Source: Paraburkholderia graminis C4D1M
GTDB lineage: Bacteria; Pseudomonadota; Gammaproteobacteria; Burkholderiales; Burkholderiaceae
DNA length: 64,000 bases
Reading direction: 5' to 3'
Assembly: GCF_000172415.1 (NCBI RefSeq)
Contig: NZ_ABLD01000002.1
Location: 496,001-560,000, forward strand
The position numbers were made by a program, and so were the translations under genes. This document shows positions 37,084 through 45,531 of the stretch, in pieces. Within the stretch, counting starts at the first letter, position 1; each line of letters opens with the position of its first letter. Under the pieces are notes generated by a model. It was not told the origin of the DNA. It did no database searches and worked only from the letters and a program-made list of their open reading frames with translations.

Positions 37084-37100
37084 CTCTGCTATACTCCTGA
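37084..37100 (+). promoter_or_regulatory. Extended -10 promoter of rpsU
   Basis: TATACT at 37090-37095 is preceded by TG one base upstream (TGC-TATACT), an extended -10. No consensus -35 sits at 16-18 bp. It starts about 35 bp before the rpsU ATG and probably drives the macromolecular synthesis cluster. Confidence 0.6.
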
Positions 37101-37127
37101 ACCTTTACAAAGTTCCGTTATTGAAAA

Positions 37128-37340
37128 ATGACGACCATCCGCGTAAAAGACAACGAGCCGTTTGAAGTCGCCATGCGCCGTTTCAAGCGCACCATGGAGA
37201 AAAGCGGGTTGCTGACGGAACTGCGGGCGCGCGAGTTTTACGAAAAGCCTACGGCTGAGCGCAAACGCAAGAAGGCCGCCGCGGTGAAGCGTCATTTCAA
37301 GCGTCTGCGCAGCCAGATGCTGCCAAAGAAGTTCTACTGA
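37128..37340 (+). CDS. rpsU: Small ribosomal subunit protein bS21
   Basis: The 70-residue protein [19 protein letters not shown] ends with the basic [12 protein letters not shown]. It is a 30S subunit protein acting in translation initiation by pairing of mRNA and the anti-Shine-Dalgarno region. It is the first gene of rpsU-yqeY-dnaG-rpoD, the ancient cluster that links ribosome, primase and sigma factor. Two hairpins behind it (37389 and 37477) suggest that most transcripts stop here, which would keep S21 above the other products. Confidence 0.97.
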   Translation: MTTIRVKDNEPFEVAMRRFKRTMEKSGLLTELRAREFYEKPTAERKRKKAAAVKRHFKRLRSQMLPKKFY

Positions 37341-37388
37341 TTCTGGTGTTGCCGCTGTTGCAGTCCAACGGAACAACGACAACGAACC

Positions 37389-37415
37389 GGTGACGGCGCA
37401 ACCAGTGCCGTCACG
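37389..37415 (+). terminator. Hairpin downstream of rpsU, possible attenuator
   Basis: A perfect 8-bp stem (GTGACGGC and GCCGTCAC) with a 9-nt loop is followed by GGAAAA, with no T-tract. It may be an RNA processing or attenuation site within the cluster. Confidence 0.5.
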
Positions 37416-37476
37416 GAAAACACGGTCTCTTCGGACCAGCCAGCAGGGTCGCATCCACTACGCACAATTGCGTCAA

Positions 37477-37512
37477 CCCGCTTGAGGAAGCAGTCCCAAG
37501 CGGGCGTTTGTG
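37477..37512 (+). terminator. Rho-independent terminator between rpsU and yqeY
   Basis: Arms CCCGCTTG (37477-37484) and CAAGCGGG (37497-37504) with a 12-nt loop are followed by CGTTTGTGTT. It is an imperfect terminator that would lower transcription of the downstream genes relative to rpsU. Confidence 0.65.
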
Positions 37513-37589
37513 TTCATGCGCTGCTTGTGCGTGCTTGTGCGTATGTCCGACGCGGCCGGTTCTCAATTTTCAACGCATTCAGGTGAGTG

Positions 37590-38036
37590 ATGAGCCTCAA
37601 AGACCGGATCAACGACGATATGAAAACCGCCATGCGGGCACGTGAGACCGAGCGTCTTGGCACGATCCGGCTGCTGCTCGCCGCGATCAAGCAACGCGAA
37701 GTCGACGAGCGCGTGACGCTGGACGACGCCGCGGTGACCGCTGTCATCGACAAGATGATCAAGCAGCGCAAGGACTCGATCAGCCAGTTCGAAGGCGCGG
37801 GCCGCACGGATCTCGCCGACAAGGAAAAGGCGGAGTTGGCCATTCTTTCGGCATACATGCCCGAGCAGATGTCCGAGGCGGAAATCGTCGCCGAGGTGCA
37901 GGCCGCCGTCGCGCAAACCGGTGCCGCCGGTCCGCAGGACATGGGCAAGGTAATGGGCGTGCTCAAGCCGAAGCTCGCGGGCCGTGCCGACATGACGGCG
38001 GTGTCGGCGCAGGTCAAAGCCGCGCTCGCGAAGTAA
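37590..38036 (+). CDS. yqeY: GatB/YqeY-domain protein
   Basis: The 148-residue protein has the YqeY fold: an N-terminal helical region (LKDRINDDMKTAMRARETERLGTIRLL) and a C-terminal tail domain related to the tRNA-binding end of GatB. It is thought to bind tRNA or influence amidotransferase activity, but its role is not settled. A GTG three bases upstream of the ATG is an alternative start. Location between rpsU and dnaG is conserved in beta- and gamma-proteobacteria. Confidence 0.9.
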   Translation: MSLKDRINDDMKTAMRARETERLGTIRLLLAAIKQREVDERVTLDDAAVTAVIDKMIKQRKDSISQFEGAGRTDLADKEKAELAILSAYMPEQMSEAEIVAEVQAAVAQTGAAGPQDMGKVMGVLKPKLAGRADMTAVSAQVKAALAK

Positions 38037-38136
38037 GGCGAAAGCGCGGGCTGTGTGTGGTTCGCGTGCCCGCGGTTGAGCGTGGCGCGCGCCGCATCGG
38101 GTGTTTCAGGCAGTCATTCAGGCAGCGTCATCTACC

Positions 38137-40011
38137 TTGATTCCTCCGTCATTCCTGCAGGATCTGCTCAACCGCGTCGATATCGTCGACGTGGTGGGCC
38201 GGTACGTGCAGTTGAAGAAGGGCGGCGCGAACTTCATGGGGCTTTGCCCGTTTCACAACGAGAAAAGCCCGTCGTTCACCGTTAGTCCGACGAAGCAGTT
38301 CTATCACTGCTTCGGCTGCGGCGCCCACGGCACCGCGATCGGTTTCCTGATGGAACACGTCGGCGCCTCGTTTCCCGAAGCCGTCAACGAACTTGCGCAA
38401 TCCGTCGGCCTGACAGTGCCGAACGAGCCTTCGCCCGGCTACGGAGGCGCAGGCGGCTCGGGCGGCGGCTATTCGCCGGCCGCTTCCAAAGCAGTCACCA
38501 CCGCGCTTTCCGACGTCATGCAGACCGCCTGCGATTACTACCGCAAGCAACTGCGCGGCGCGCCGGTCGCCATCCAATACCTGAAGAAGCGCGGTTTGAC
38601 CGGCGAGATCGCCGCGCGCTTTGGCCTCGGCTACGCGCCGGACGGCTGGCAGAACCTCGAAGCCGCGTTTCCGAACTATCGCGATGACTCGCTGGTCGAA
38701 TCGGGTCTCGTGATCGTCAGCGAAAAATCGGACGCGCAGGGTCAGAACCGGCGCTACGACCGCTTTCGCGAGCGGATCATGTTCCCGATACGCAATGTGA
38801 AGGGACAGGTGATCGGCTTCGGCGGCCGCGTGCTGGACGGCGGTGAGCCGAAATATTTGAATTCTCCGGAAACGCCGCTATTTAACAAAGGCAGCGAGTT
38901 ATACGGCCTCTTCGAGGCGCGTCTCGCGATTCGGGAACAGGGCTACGTGCTGGTCGTCGAAGGCTATATGGACGTGGTCGCGCTGGCTCAATTGGGGTTC
39001 CAGAACGCGGTCGCCACGCTCGGCACGGCTTGCACGCCGGTCCATGTGCAGAAGCTGATGCGCCAGACCGACACGGTCATTTTCAGTTTCGACGGCGACT
39101 CGGCTGGGCGGCGCGCCGCGCGTCGGGCTTTGGACGCCTGCTTGCCGCATGCGGCGGACAACCGGACCATCCGCTTCCTGTTTCTGCCCACGGAGCACGA
39201 TCCGGACAGCTACGTGCGCGAATTCGGCACCGAGGGGTTCGGCGAGCAGGTCGAGCGTGCGATGCCGCTGTCGCAGTTCATGCTGAACGAGGTACTCGCC
39301 GGCAAGGAACTGGATCAGCCCGAAGGCCGGGCGCGCGCGCTGTTCGACGCGAAGCCGCTGTTGCAGGCGCTGCCGGCCAATGCGTTGCGCGCGCAGATCA
39401 TGCATATGTTCGCCGACCGGCTCGACGTGCCGTTCGACGAGGTGGCCGCGCTCTGCGAGGTCGATTCGCGCATCGCGGCGGCCGCGCGCCTCGCGCCGGC
39501 TCGCAAGGACCGGCGCAGCGTCACGGGCATCGAGGAAAAGACACTGCGCAATCTTGTGATGTATCCGCGCACGGTCGCGGTGCTCGACGAGGAGGCCGAA
39601 CAGGCGCTGCTGACCGTCACGCGGCACGGCGAGCTATTCGAGGAAGTGACGACGCACGCGCGCGCACTCGGCGATTCGGCGGAGTTCCAGTTGCTCTCCG
39701 ACCTATTGCGAAACGGTGCAAACGCCCCAACTTTCGAGGAAATCTTTCGCAAAATTCTGGACTATGATGAAAATGTCCGGGATTTGTTGCTGAAGGACCC
39801 GGAAGATGCGACCGTCATCGAGGAGCGGCGCGAGCAGGAACGGATCGTCGGGGAGGAACTGAAAGCGGCGATTCTGAAGATGCGTTACGACGCTTATTGC
39901 GATCGTCTCGAGCAGCTTTCGCGGCAATCCCGGCACACGCCGGAGGAGTTCGCGGAACTCGCGGAGCTTAATCGTAAGCGAGCTGACATGAAGCGCCAGC
40001 TCGGCTTGTAG
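38137..40011 (+). CDS. dnaG: DNA primase DnaG
   Basis: The 624-residue primase makes RNA primers at the replication fork. It has the N-terminal zinc finger (CPFHNEKSPSF and the CFGCG knuckle, about residues 37-66), the TOPRIM core (VVEGYMDVVAL with acidic Glu/Asp near residue 275) and a C-terminal helicase-binding region. Conserved sequence starts LIPPSFLQDLLNRVDIVDVVGR, so the start is placed at TTG 38137, as family members begin here. An alternative GTG at 38101 would add 12 residues. The TTG keeps expression low, which is a known feature of dnaG. Confidence 0.93.
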   Translation: MIPPSFLQDLLNRVDIVDVVGRYVQLKKGGANFMGLCPFHNEKSPSFTVSPTKQFYHCFGCGAHGTAIGFLMEHVGASFPEAVNELAQSVGLTVPNEPSPGYGGAGGSGGGYSPAASKAVTTALSDVMQTACDYYRKQLRGAPVAIQYLKKRGLTGEIAARFGLGYAPDGWQNLEAAFPNYRDDSLVESGLVIVSEKSDAQGQNRRYDRFRERIMFPIRNVKGQVIGFGGRVLDGGEPKYLNSPETPLFNKGSELYGLFEARLAIREQGYVLVVEGYMDVVALAQLGFQNAVATLGTACTPVHVQKLMRQTDTVIFSFDGDSAGRRAARRALDACLPHAADNRTIRFLFLPTEHDPDSYVREFGTEGFGEQVERAMPLSQFMLNEVLAGKELDQPEGRARALFDAKPLLQALPANALRAQIMHMFADRLDVPFDEVAALCEVDSRIAAAARLAPARKDRRSVTGIEEKTLRNLVMYPRTVAVLDEEAEQALLTVTRHGELFEEVTTHARALGDSAEFQLLSDLLRNGANAPTFEEIFRKILDYDENVRDLLLKDPEDATVIEERREQERIVGEELKAAILKMRYDAYCDRLEQLSRQSRHTPEEFAELAELNRKRADMKRQLGL

Positions 40012-40029
40012 GCGGAGCCGCAGAAGCCT

Positions 40030-40046
40030 GAGTGGTATAATAAAAG
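40030..40046 (+). promoter_or_regulatory. Internal extended -10 promoter of rpoD
   Basis: TATAAT at 40036-40041 is preceded by TGG (TG-G-TATAAT), an extended -10 element. It lies about 60 bp upstream of the rpoD ATG, so rpoD has its own promoter inside the cluster. Confidence 0.6.
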
Positions 40047-40102
40047 GTTTCCAGCGGTTTGTTTTTCAAGGGTTTTCCTAGCAAAGGCGAAAAGGCGATG
40101 CG

Positions 40103-42525
40103 ATGGCAAAGACTACAGGTGGAAAGAGCAAAACAGGCCCACGCTCCACGGAGCAGACCGCAAAGGTCGCCTCGGCCAAGTTGGTTTCTTCTACCCGGAA
40201 GGTGTCTGCTGCCAGCGTGACACCGGCTGCCAGGAGAAAATCATCGACCACTTCGCCCGCGCAAGCGGAGCCGGCAGGCAAGGCAAAAGGAGTGGCAACG
40301 GCGGTCACGAAGACGGCGCAAGCCGTACCGCCTCCGGCTGCGAGGCGGCCGGGTGTCAGAAGCGCAAGGGAAGCGGCTGTCGCGCAGGACGATGCGGCAG
40401 TGCGCGAGACTCCAGTATCCACGGTTCAACCGGCTGTTGTCCACCAGCCGCGAGTCGAGACTACAGCCGGTACGGCGAACTCCATGACGAAAAAGCTGAA
40501 TGAAGTACCCGTCGATGACGACGCAACCCAAAGCGAAGAAACCCCTGTGGCCGCTCCCGGCAAAGTGGAAAAGGCCAAGGCTCGCGACCGCCGTGCGAAA
40601 GAAAAGGCGCTGCTGAAAGACGCGTTTTCGTCGTCGCAGCCCGGCACGGTCGAGGAACTGGAAGAGCGTCGTTCGAAACTGCGCGCGCTGATCAAGCTCG
40701 GCAAGGAGCGCGGCTTCCTCACGTACGCTGAAATCAACGATCACCTGCCGGACAACTTCACCGAGACCGAGGCGATCGAAGGCATCATCAGCACGTTTAA
40801 CGACATGGGCGTGGCTGTCTATGAGCAGGCGCCCGATGCCGAAACGCTGCTGCTGAACGACAACGCTCCGGCCGCTTCGTCGGACGACGAAGTGGAAGAG
40901 GAAGCCGAAGTCGCGCTCTCCACCGTCGACTCCGAATTCGGCCGCACGACGGACCCCGTGCGCATGTACATGCGCGAAATGGGCACGGTCGAGCTGCTCA
41001 CGCGTGAAGGCGAAATCGAGATTGCGAAGCGGATCGAAGACGGCCTGAAGCACATGGTGATGGCCATCTCCGCGTGCCCGACCACGATCGCCGACATTCT
41101 GGCCATGGCCGAGCGCGTCGCGAACGAGGAAATCCGTATCGACGAACTGGTCGACGGCCTGATCGACGCCGACGCGGAAGACGCGGACGGCTTCTCGGTG
41201 CAGGAAGCGGAAGCCATCGAGAGCGAAGACGAGGAAGAAGAGGAAGAGGACGAAGAGGACGAGGAAGAAGACGACGGCACCGCGCAGGCCACGGCCAACG
41301 CAGCGCAAATGGAAGCGCTCAAGCGTGCGTCGCTCGAAAAGTTTGCCCTCATCAGCGAATGGTTCGACAAGATGCGTCGCGCGTTCGAGAAGGAAGGCTA
41401 CAAGTCCAAGTCCTATCTGAAGGCGCAGGAAACCATCCAGAACGAGCTAATGACGATCCGCTTCACCGCGCGTACCGTCGAGCGTCTGTGCGACACGTTG
41501 CGCGCGCAAGTGGATGAAGTGCGTCAGGTCGAGCGTCAGATTCTGCACACCGTCGTCGACAAGTGCGGCATGCCGCGCGCCGAATTTATCGCGCGTTTCC
41601 CGGGTAGCGAAACGGATCTCGAATGGGCCGACAAGATCGTCAGCGAAGGGCATCCGTATAGCGCGATCCTCACGCGGAACATTCCGGCCATTCGCGAGCA
41701 GCAACAACGTCTGCTGGATTTGCAGGCGCGTGTCGTGTTGCCGCTGAAGGACCTGAAGGAAACCAACCGGCAAATGGCGGCGGGCGAACTGAAGGCGCGT
41801 CAGGCCAAGCGCGAAATGACCGAGGCGAATTTGCGTCTCGTGATTTCGATTGCGAAGAAGTACACGAACCGCGGTCTGCAGTTCCTCGACTGATTCAGGA
41901 AGGCAACATCGGCCTGATGAAGGCGGTGGACAAGTTCGAATATCGTCGTGGCTACAAGTTCTCCACGTATGCAACGTGGTGGATTCGCCAGGCCATTACG
42001 CGTTCGATCGCGGACCAGGCGCGCACCATCCGCATTCCGGTTCACATGATCGAGACGATCAACAAGATGAACCGCATCTCGCGTCAGATCTTGCAGGAAA
42101 CCGGTCTCGAGCCGGACCCGGCAACGCTGGCCGAGAAGATGGAAATGCCGGAAGACAAGATCCGCAAGATCATGAAGATCGCGAAAGAGCCGATCTCCAT
42201 GGAAACGCCGATTGGTGACGACGACGATTCGCATCTTGGCGACTTCATCGAAGACACGAACACGGTCGCGCCCGCAGACGCCGCGTTGCACGCGAGCATG
42301 CGCGATGTCGTGAAAGACGTGCTCGACTCGTTGACGCCGCGCGAAGCCAAGGTGTTGCGCATGCGCTTCGGTATCGAGATGAGCACCGATCACACGCTCG
42401 AGGAAGTCGGCAAGCAGTTCGACGTCACGCGTGAGCGGATTCGTCAGATCGAGGCGAAGGCGCTGCGCAAGCTGCGTCACCCGAGCCGGTCCGACAAACT
42501 GAAGTCGTTCCTTGAAGGCAACTGA
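40103..42525 (+). pseudogene. rpoD: RNA polymerase primary sigma factor RpoD (sigma-70), interrupted by a -1 frameshift
   Basis: The first frame gives 596 residues: a basic Ala/Thr-rich N-terminal extension, sigma region 1.1 (about 150-220), region 1.2 (PVRMYMREMGTVELLTREGE), an acidic Glu/Asp linker and the start of region 2, up to [11 protein letters not shown]. It then stops at 41893. The next frame, shifted by one base, continues [36 protein letters not shown] through regions 2.3, 3 and 4.2 ([19 protein letters not shown]) to 42525. Inserting one C (GACTGATT to GACCTGATT) restores an 807-residue RpoD. The gene is essential, so a sequence error is likelier than a true break. Confidence 0.96.
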
Positions 42526-42568
42526 TCGGCGCGATTGTCTGAAGCGTTGTTAGCGGCACATGATGTTG

Positions 42569-42622
42569 AAGGGGCTTCCCGGTCGTTTCGCAAAAGCGAA
42601 GCGGTTGCGGAAGCCCTTTTTC
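42569..42622 (+). terminator. Rho-independent terminator after rpoD
   Basis: Outer arms AAGGGGCTTCC (42569) and GGAAGCCCTTTTT (42609) enclose an inner hairpin (GTTTCGC-AAAA-GCGAAGC). A run of T ends it. It closes the rpsU-rpoD cluster just before the tRNA gene. Confidence 0.85.
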
Positions 42623-42704
42623 ATGTAGTCGGCCAGTCAGAAGGCGGGCCGCACGCGAAGCCCTTCGTTGTTTGCATCCGATACGGTAAAATCCCGAGTT
42701 CTCA

Positions 42705-43031
42705 GGGCCTCTAGCTCATGCTTGGTTAGAGCAGCGGACTTAGCAAAGGCTCACCTAAACCATGCAGCTTGGCATGGTGAGTCGTGAATGGGTTGCCTTG
42801 GGGTAAGTTAGCTCTGCCCCCTGGTAGAACTGCTCAAATTCGGGGAAACCTCTGCTGCTCGCAGCGTGGCAATCCCGAGCGAAGCTCTCTTTGAGAGAAC
42901 GTGTAGAGACTGAACGGGCAGGTCGTAAAGACAAGAGACAGTCCAGACCACAAACCCGAAAGGGGCGGCGAAAGCCGTAGCTGGTTAGCATAATCCGTTG
43001 GTGCCGTGTTCGACTCACGGGAGGCCCACCA
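42705..43031 (+). tRNA. tRNA-Ile(CAU) gene interrupted by a group I intron in the anticodon loop
   Basis: The exons are 42705-42740 and 42989-43031. Joined, they give a canonical 79-nt tRNA: acceptor stem GGGCCTC with GAGGCCC, D arm AGCTC with GAGC, anticodon stem GCGGA with TCCGT, loop CT-CAT-AA, T arm CCGTG-TTCGACT-CACGG and encoded CCA. The anticodon CAU together with isoleucine-type body features points to the minor tRNA-Ile that reads AUA after TilS converts C34 to lysidine; initiator and elongator Met are less likely on the acceptor and D-arm sequence. The intron falls between U33 and C34. A terminator follows at 43042. Confidence 0.93.
42741..42988 (+). ncRNA. Group I intron (IC3-like) in tRNA-Ile(CAU), about 248 nt, no ORF
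   Basis: The catalytic core can be drawn completely: P3 42830-42835 with 42916-42921; P4 42839-42844 with 42874-42879; P5 hairpin 42854-42865; P6 42885-42897; P7 GACTG 42908-42912 with CAGTC 42939-42943; P8 42922-42932; P9 CCC-GAAA-GGG near 42955-42964; P9.1 CGGC-GAAA-GCCG 42966-42977. J4/5 has the GGAAACC and GGCAAT words typical of this class. The intron ends in G (42988). The guide sequence GTGAGTC (42777-42783) pairs with the ligated junction GACT/CAT. It resembles the tRNA introns of Anabaena tRNA-Leu and Azoarcus tRNA-Ile. No homing endonuclease is encoded. Confidence 0.92.
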
Positions 43032-43041
43032 AACATTTCGA

Positions 43042-43068
43042 AAGCCACTCATCGCGAGTGGCTTTTTT
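43042..43068 (+). terminator. Rho-independent terminator of the tRNA gene
   Basis: Arms AAGCCACTC and GAGTGGCTT enclose ATCGC and run into TTTTTT. It lies 10 bp after the tRNA CCA end, so pre-tRNA with the intron is a single-gene transcript. Confidence 0.93.
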
Positions 43069-43094
43069 CTTGGTGCGTGCCTGCGCGTTGCCGT

Positions 43095-43991
43095 CTACGC
43101 ATTGAACAGTTCGCTGCGCGCGGCGTCGATGATCATCGCGACAGCCGGATGACTGATGCGGCGCTCGATCGAGATCGCGAAGAATTCCTCGACGATCGTG
43201 TTGATCTGGCCGACCGTCGTCAGTTTGTGTTCCGCCTGCAACTGCGCCTCGAGCACGGTCGGCGCGAACAGCAGACCGCGTCCTTCGCGGCCGAACGCGA
43301 GGGCCATCGCGCCATCATCGAATTCGCCGACGATCCGCGGTGAAATCGCGCGCGACGCGAGCCAATGATCCAGCTTGCGGCGCACCGCCGACTCCGTGCC
43401 GGGCAGCAGCAGCGGCAACTGACCGAGCGACAGCGGGAAGCGTTTGCGAACGCCCTGCAGCAGCGACTCGGCGCCAAAGCAGCTTAACGTCGAACGGCCG
43501 AGCCGGTGATTGAACGCCTTGATGTTGACGTCGGCGGGAATGGGCGCATCGGCGATGATCAGATCGAGCCGGTGCACGGCCAGTTGCGCGAGCAATGCAT
43601 GCAGCTTGCCCTCGTGACAGATCACGCGCAGCGACACCGGCGCGCTCAGCGCGGGTTCCAGCAGCCGGTAGGCGATTGCCTTCGGCACTGAGTCCGCGAT
43701 GCCGACGCGAAACCGCGATTGCGTGCCGACCTCTTTCTCGCGGCGCACCGCGCTTTCCAGTTCCGAACCCAGCGAAAAGATCTCGTCCGCATAGTCGAGC
43801 GCGAGCCGTCCCGCGTCGGTGAGTTCGAGCGTGCGTCCGCTCTTTCTGAACAGCTTCTTATCCAGCGCTTCTTCGAGGAGCTTGATCTGACCGCTCAGCG
43901 TTTGCGGCGTGACATGCAGTTGCTCGCCCGCGCGCACGATCCCACCCGCGTGCGCCGCGACCCAGAAGTAATACAGATGCTTGAAGTTCAC
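43095..43991 (-). CDS. LysR-family regulator, NhaR-like
   Basis: The 298-residue regulator begins (GTG start at 43991) with NFKHLYYFWVAAHAGGI, the N-terminus of NhaR-type LysR proteins. The helix-turn-helix reads LHVTPQTLSGQIKLLEEAL (about 27-45). The GTG is chosen because GAGGA lies 5 bp upstream, although the frame is open to 44135. NhaR proteins activate sodium/proton antiporter and adhesion genes in E. coli. No nhaA is next to it, so the target here is unknown. It is divergent from the Tim44-domain gene. Confidence 0.87.
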   Translation of the reverse strand: MNFKHLYYFWVAAHAGGIVRAGEQLHVTPQTLSGQIKLLEEALDKKLFRKSGRTLELTDAGRLALDYADEIFSLGSELESAVRREKEVGTQSRFRVGIADSVPKAIAYRLLEPALSAPVSLRVICHEGKLHALLAQLAVHRLDLIIADAPIPADVNIKAFNHRLGRSTLSCFGAESLLQGVRKRFPLSLGQLPLLLPGTESAVRRKLDHWLASRAISPRIVGEFDDGAMALAFGREGRGLLFAPTVLEAQLQAEHKLTTVGQINTIVEEFFAISIERRISHPAVAMIIDAARSELFNA

Positions 43992-44224
43992 GCGTTCCTC
44001 CGTCGATTCAGCAACGTTACGGTTTTTACGAACGATCAGCAATAAAAATACGAATTTTCCGTCGTCTGGACTTCGGCTAGATTGAAGGCTCGCAGGTCGT
44101 ACATTGCAAATTGCCGGCAGACCAGCGGCAAACATGGCGACCGAAGAAAATTACCGTCCGTAAGCTAGTCGCGTGTGAAGACGACGCGCGAGGCGGGCGC
44201 CCCGGTTCATCAAGAGAGGTTTAT

Positions 44225-45199
44225 ATGCATACGCAAGCCATCAATCAGTTCCGCCGTGTCGCCAGTAAGGTGACGCGCGGCACCGCGACGCTCGGTCTCG
44301 CGGCCGTGCTGGCGCTCGGCGCGCTGGCGGCCAACGACGCCGAAGCGAAGCGCGTCGGCGGCAGTCAAAGCATCGGACGCCAGTCGCAGATGGCGTCGCC
44401 GTCCGCTCCGGCGCAACGAGGCCAGCAGGCTCAGCCGGCGCAGCAGGCCGCGCAGGCGCCGGCCGCGGCGCCCGCGCGCAACCGTTGGCTCGGTCCGCTG
44501 GCCGGTCTCGCCGCCGGCTTCGGCATCGCCGCGTTGCTGTCGTCGCTCGGACTGGGCGCGGGGCTCGCGCAAATGCTGTCGAACATGCTGCTGATCGGCC
44601 TCGTCGTGATGGCCGGCGTGATGCTGTTCCGCTTTATCGCTAATCGTCGTCGTCCGGATCTGGCTTATGGACAGGGCGCCGCGAGCCGGTCGCAGGGCAA
44701 CGGTTCGCCGTTCCAGCACCCGAACCAGAACGGCCAGGCGCGGCCCGATACGAATTTTTTCGGCACGCAGCGCGCCGCGACGAATCCGGTTGCTGCAACG
44801 GGCGCATTCAGCGCGCCGTCGCAGCCGCTCGGGCTCGATCAGGCTGAACTGGTGACGTCGGCGAAAACCATGTTCATGCGTCTTCAACGTGCATGGGACG
44901 CCAACGAGCAGGGCGACCTGTTCGAGCTGACCACGCCTGAGATGTTCGCGCAGCTCAAGCGCGATCTGGAGGGCCGCGGCAGCCAGCCGAGCCGTACGGA
45001 GGTGCCGCAACTCGATGCGGAAGTGCTCGGTGTCGAAAGTACGGCAAACGAAACGTTCGTCAGCGTGCGCTTCTACGGCCAGATGCGTGAGGACGATGCA
45101 CCGACCGCGCAGCCGTTCCAGGAGGTCTGGAATATCGTCCGAAGCGCGCATACCGGAGATACGTGGCGACTCGCGGGCATTCAGCAACTGGATCGTTAA
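44225..45199 (+). CDS. Tim44-domain membrane protein
   Basis: The 324-residue protein has an N-terminal signal or anchor segment (residues 22-36, LGLAAVLALGALAANDAEA), a Gln/Ala/Pro-rich linker, two transmembrane helices (about residues 88-140) and a C-terminal Tim44-like domain (about 215-320: ELVTSAKTMFMRLQRAWDANEQGDLFELTTPEMF, ETFVSVRFYGQMRE and EVWNIVRSAH). In mitochondria the domain belongs to the import motor, but the bacterial function is unknown. A good RBS (AGAGAGG) precedes the ATG. A terminator lies at 45250. Confidence 0.86.
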   Translation: MHTQAINQFRRVASKVTRGTATLGLAAVLALGALAANDAEAKRVGGSQSIGRQSQMASPSAPAQRGQQAQPAQQAAQAPAAAPARNRWLGPLAGLAAGFGIAALLSSLGLGAGLAQMLSNMLLIGLVVMAGVMLFRFIANRRRPDLAYGQGAASRSQGNGSPFQHPNQNGQARPDTNFFGTQRAATNPVAATGAFSAPSQPLGLDQAELVTSAKTMFMRLQRAWDANEQGDLFELTTPEMFAQLKRDLEGRGSQPSRTEVPQLDAEVLGVESTANETFVSVRFYGQMREDDAPTAQPFQEVWNIVRSAHTGDTWRLAGIQQLDR

Positions 45200-45531
45200 G
45201 CGAGCGAAGGAACTACGCCTGACCGGATGCAATCGGTCGGGCGTGTCTGCGAGGGCGTGCATCTTTTGGTGCGCGCCCTCGTCAAAAAGAACAACGTCAA
45301 TCTATGCGCTACATGCGCGCCTCTCCTAATACACCGTTGTCGGCGGACCGCATCTGCCGCGGCATCGTCGGCAGCGGTCCCCACGGCACAACCTCTTTCC
45401 CCCGGCCGTAAAAACATTTTCTGCGTGCGGTTTTCGCCGCCTCAACGACGAGACACGCACCCGGTTACCGGCTAAGTTAACGTCGGCACCGAAAGACGCG
45501 CCCCGCGTCGCGCCACGCAGAGGACGAGCGA
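45200..45531. other. 332-bp intergenic region
   Basis: It holds the terminator at 45250-45286 and no gene. The rest leads to the aminotransferase, with the ribosome-binding site AGAGGACGA directly before its ATG. No riboswitch was recognised. Confidence 0.5.
45250..45287 (+). terminator. Rho-independent terminator after the Tim44-domain gene
   Basis: Arms CGAGGGCG (45250-45257) and CGCCCTCG (45274-45281) with a 16-nt loop are followed by TCAAAAAG. The stem is strong. The trailing T-tract is on the opposite strand. Confidence 0.6.

Noticed and set aside
37056..37095. TTGACG at 37056 as -35 for the rpsU promoter
   Set aside because: The spacing to TATACT is about 28 bp, too long for sigma-70; an extended -10 explains the promoter better.
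41880..41925. Programmed ribosomal frameshift in rpoD
   Set aside because: No slippery heptamer and no downstream pseudoknot; the missing base is the simpler explanation.
42741..42988. Homing endonuclease or group II intron in the tRNA insertion
   Set aside because: The insert is only 248 nt with no ORF, and its core fits group I; group II domain V was not seen.
42755..43048. 97-codon minus-strand frame over the tRNA and intron
   Set aside because: The start region reads back through the tRNA T arm (GGPPVSRTRHQR), a classic false ORF of tRNA genes.
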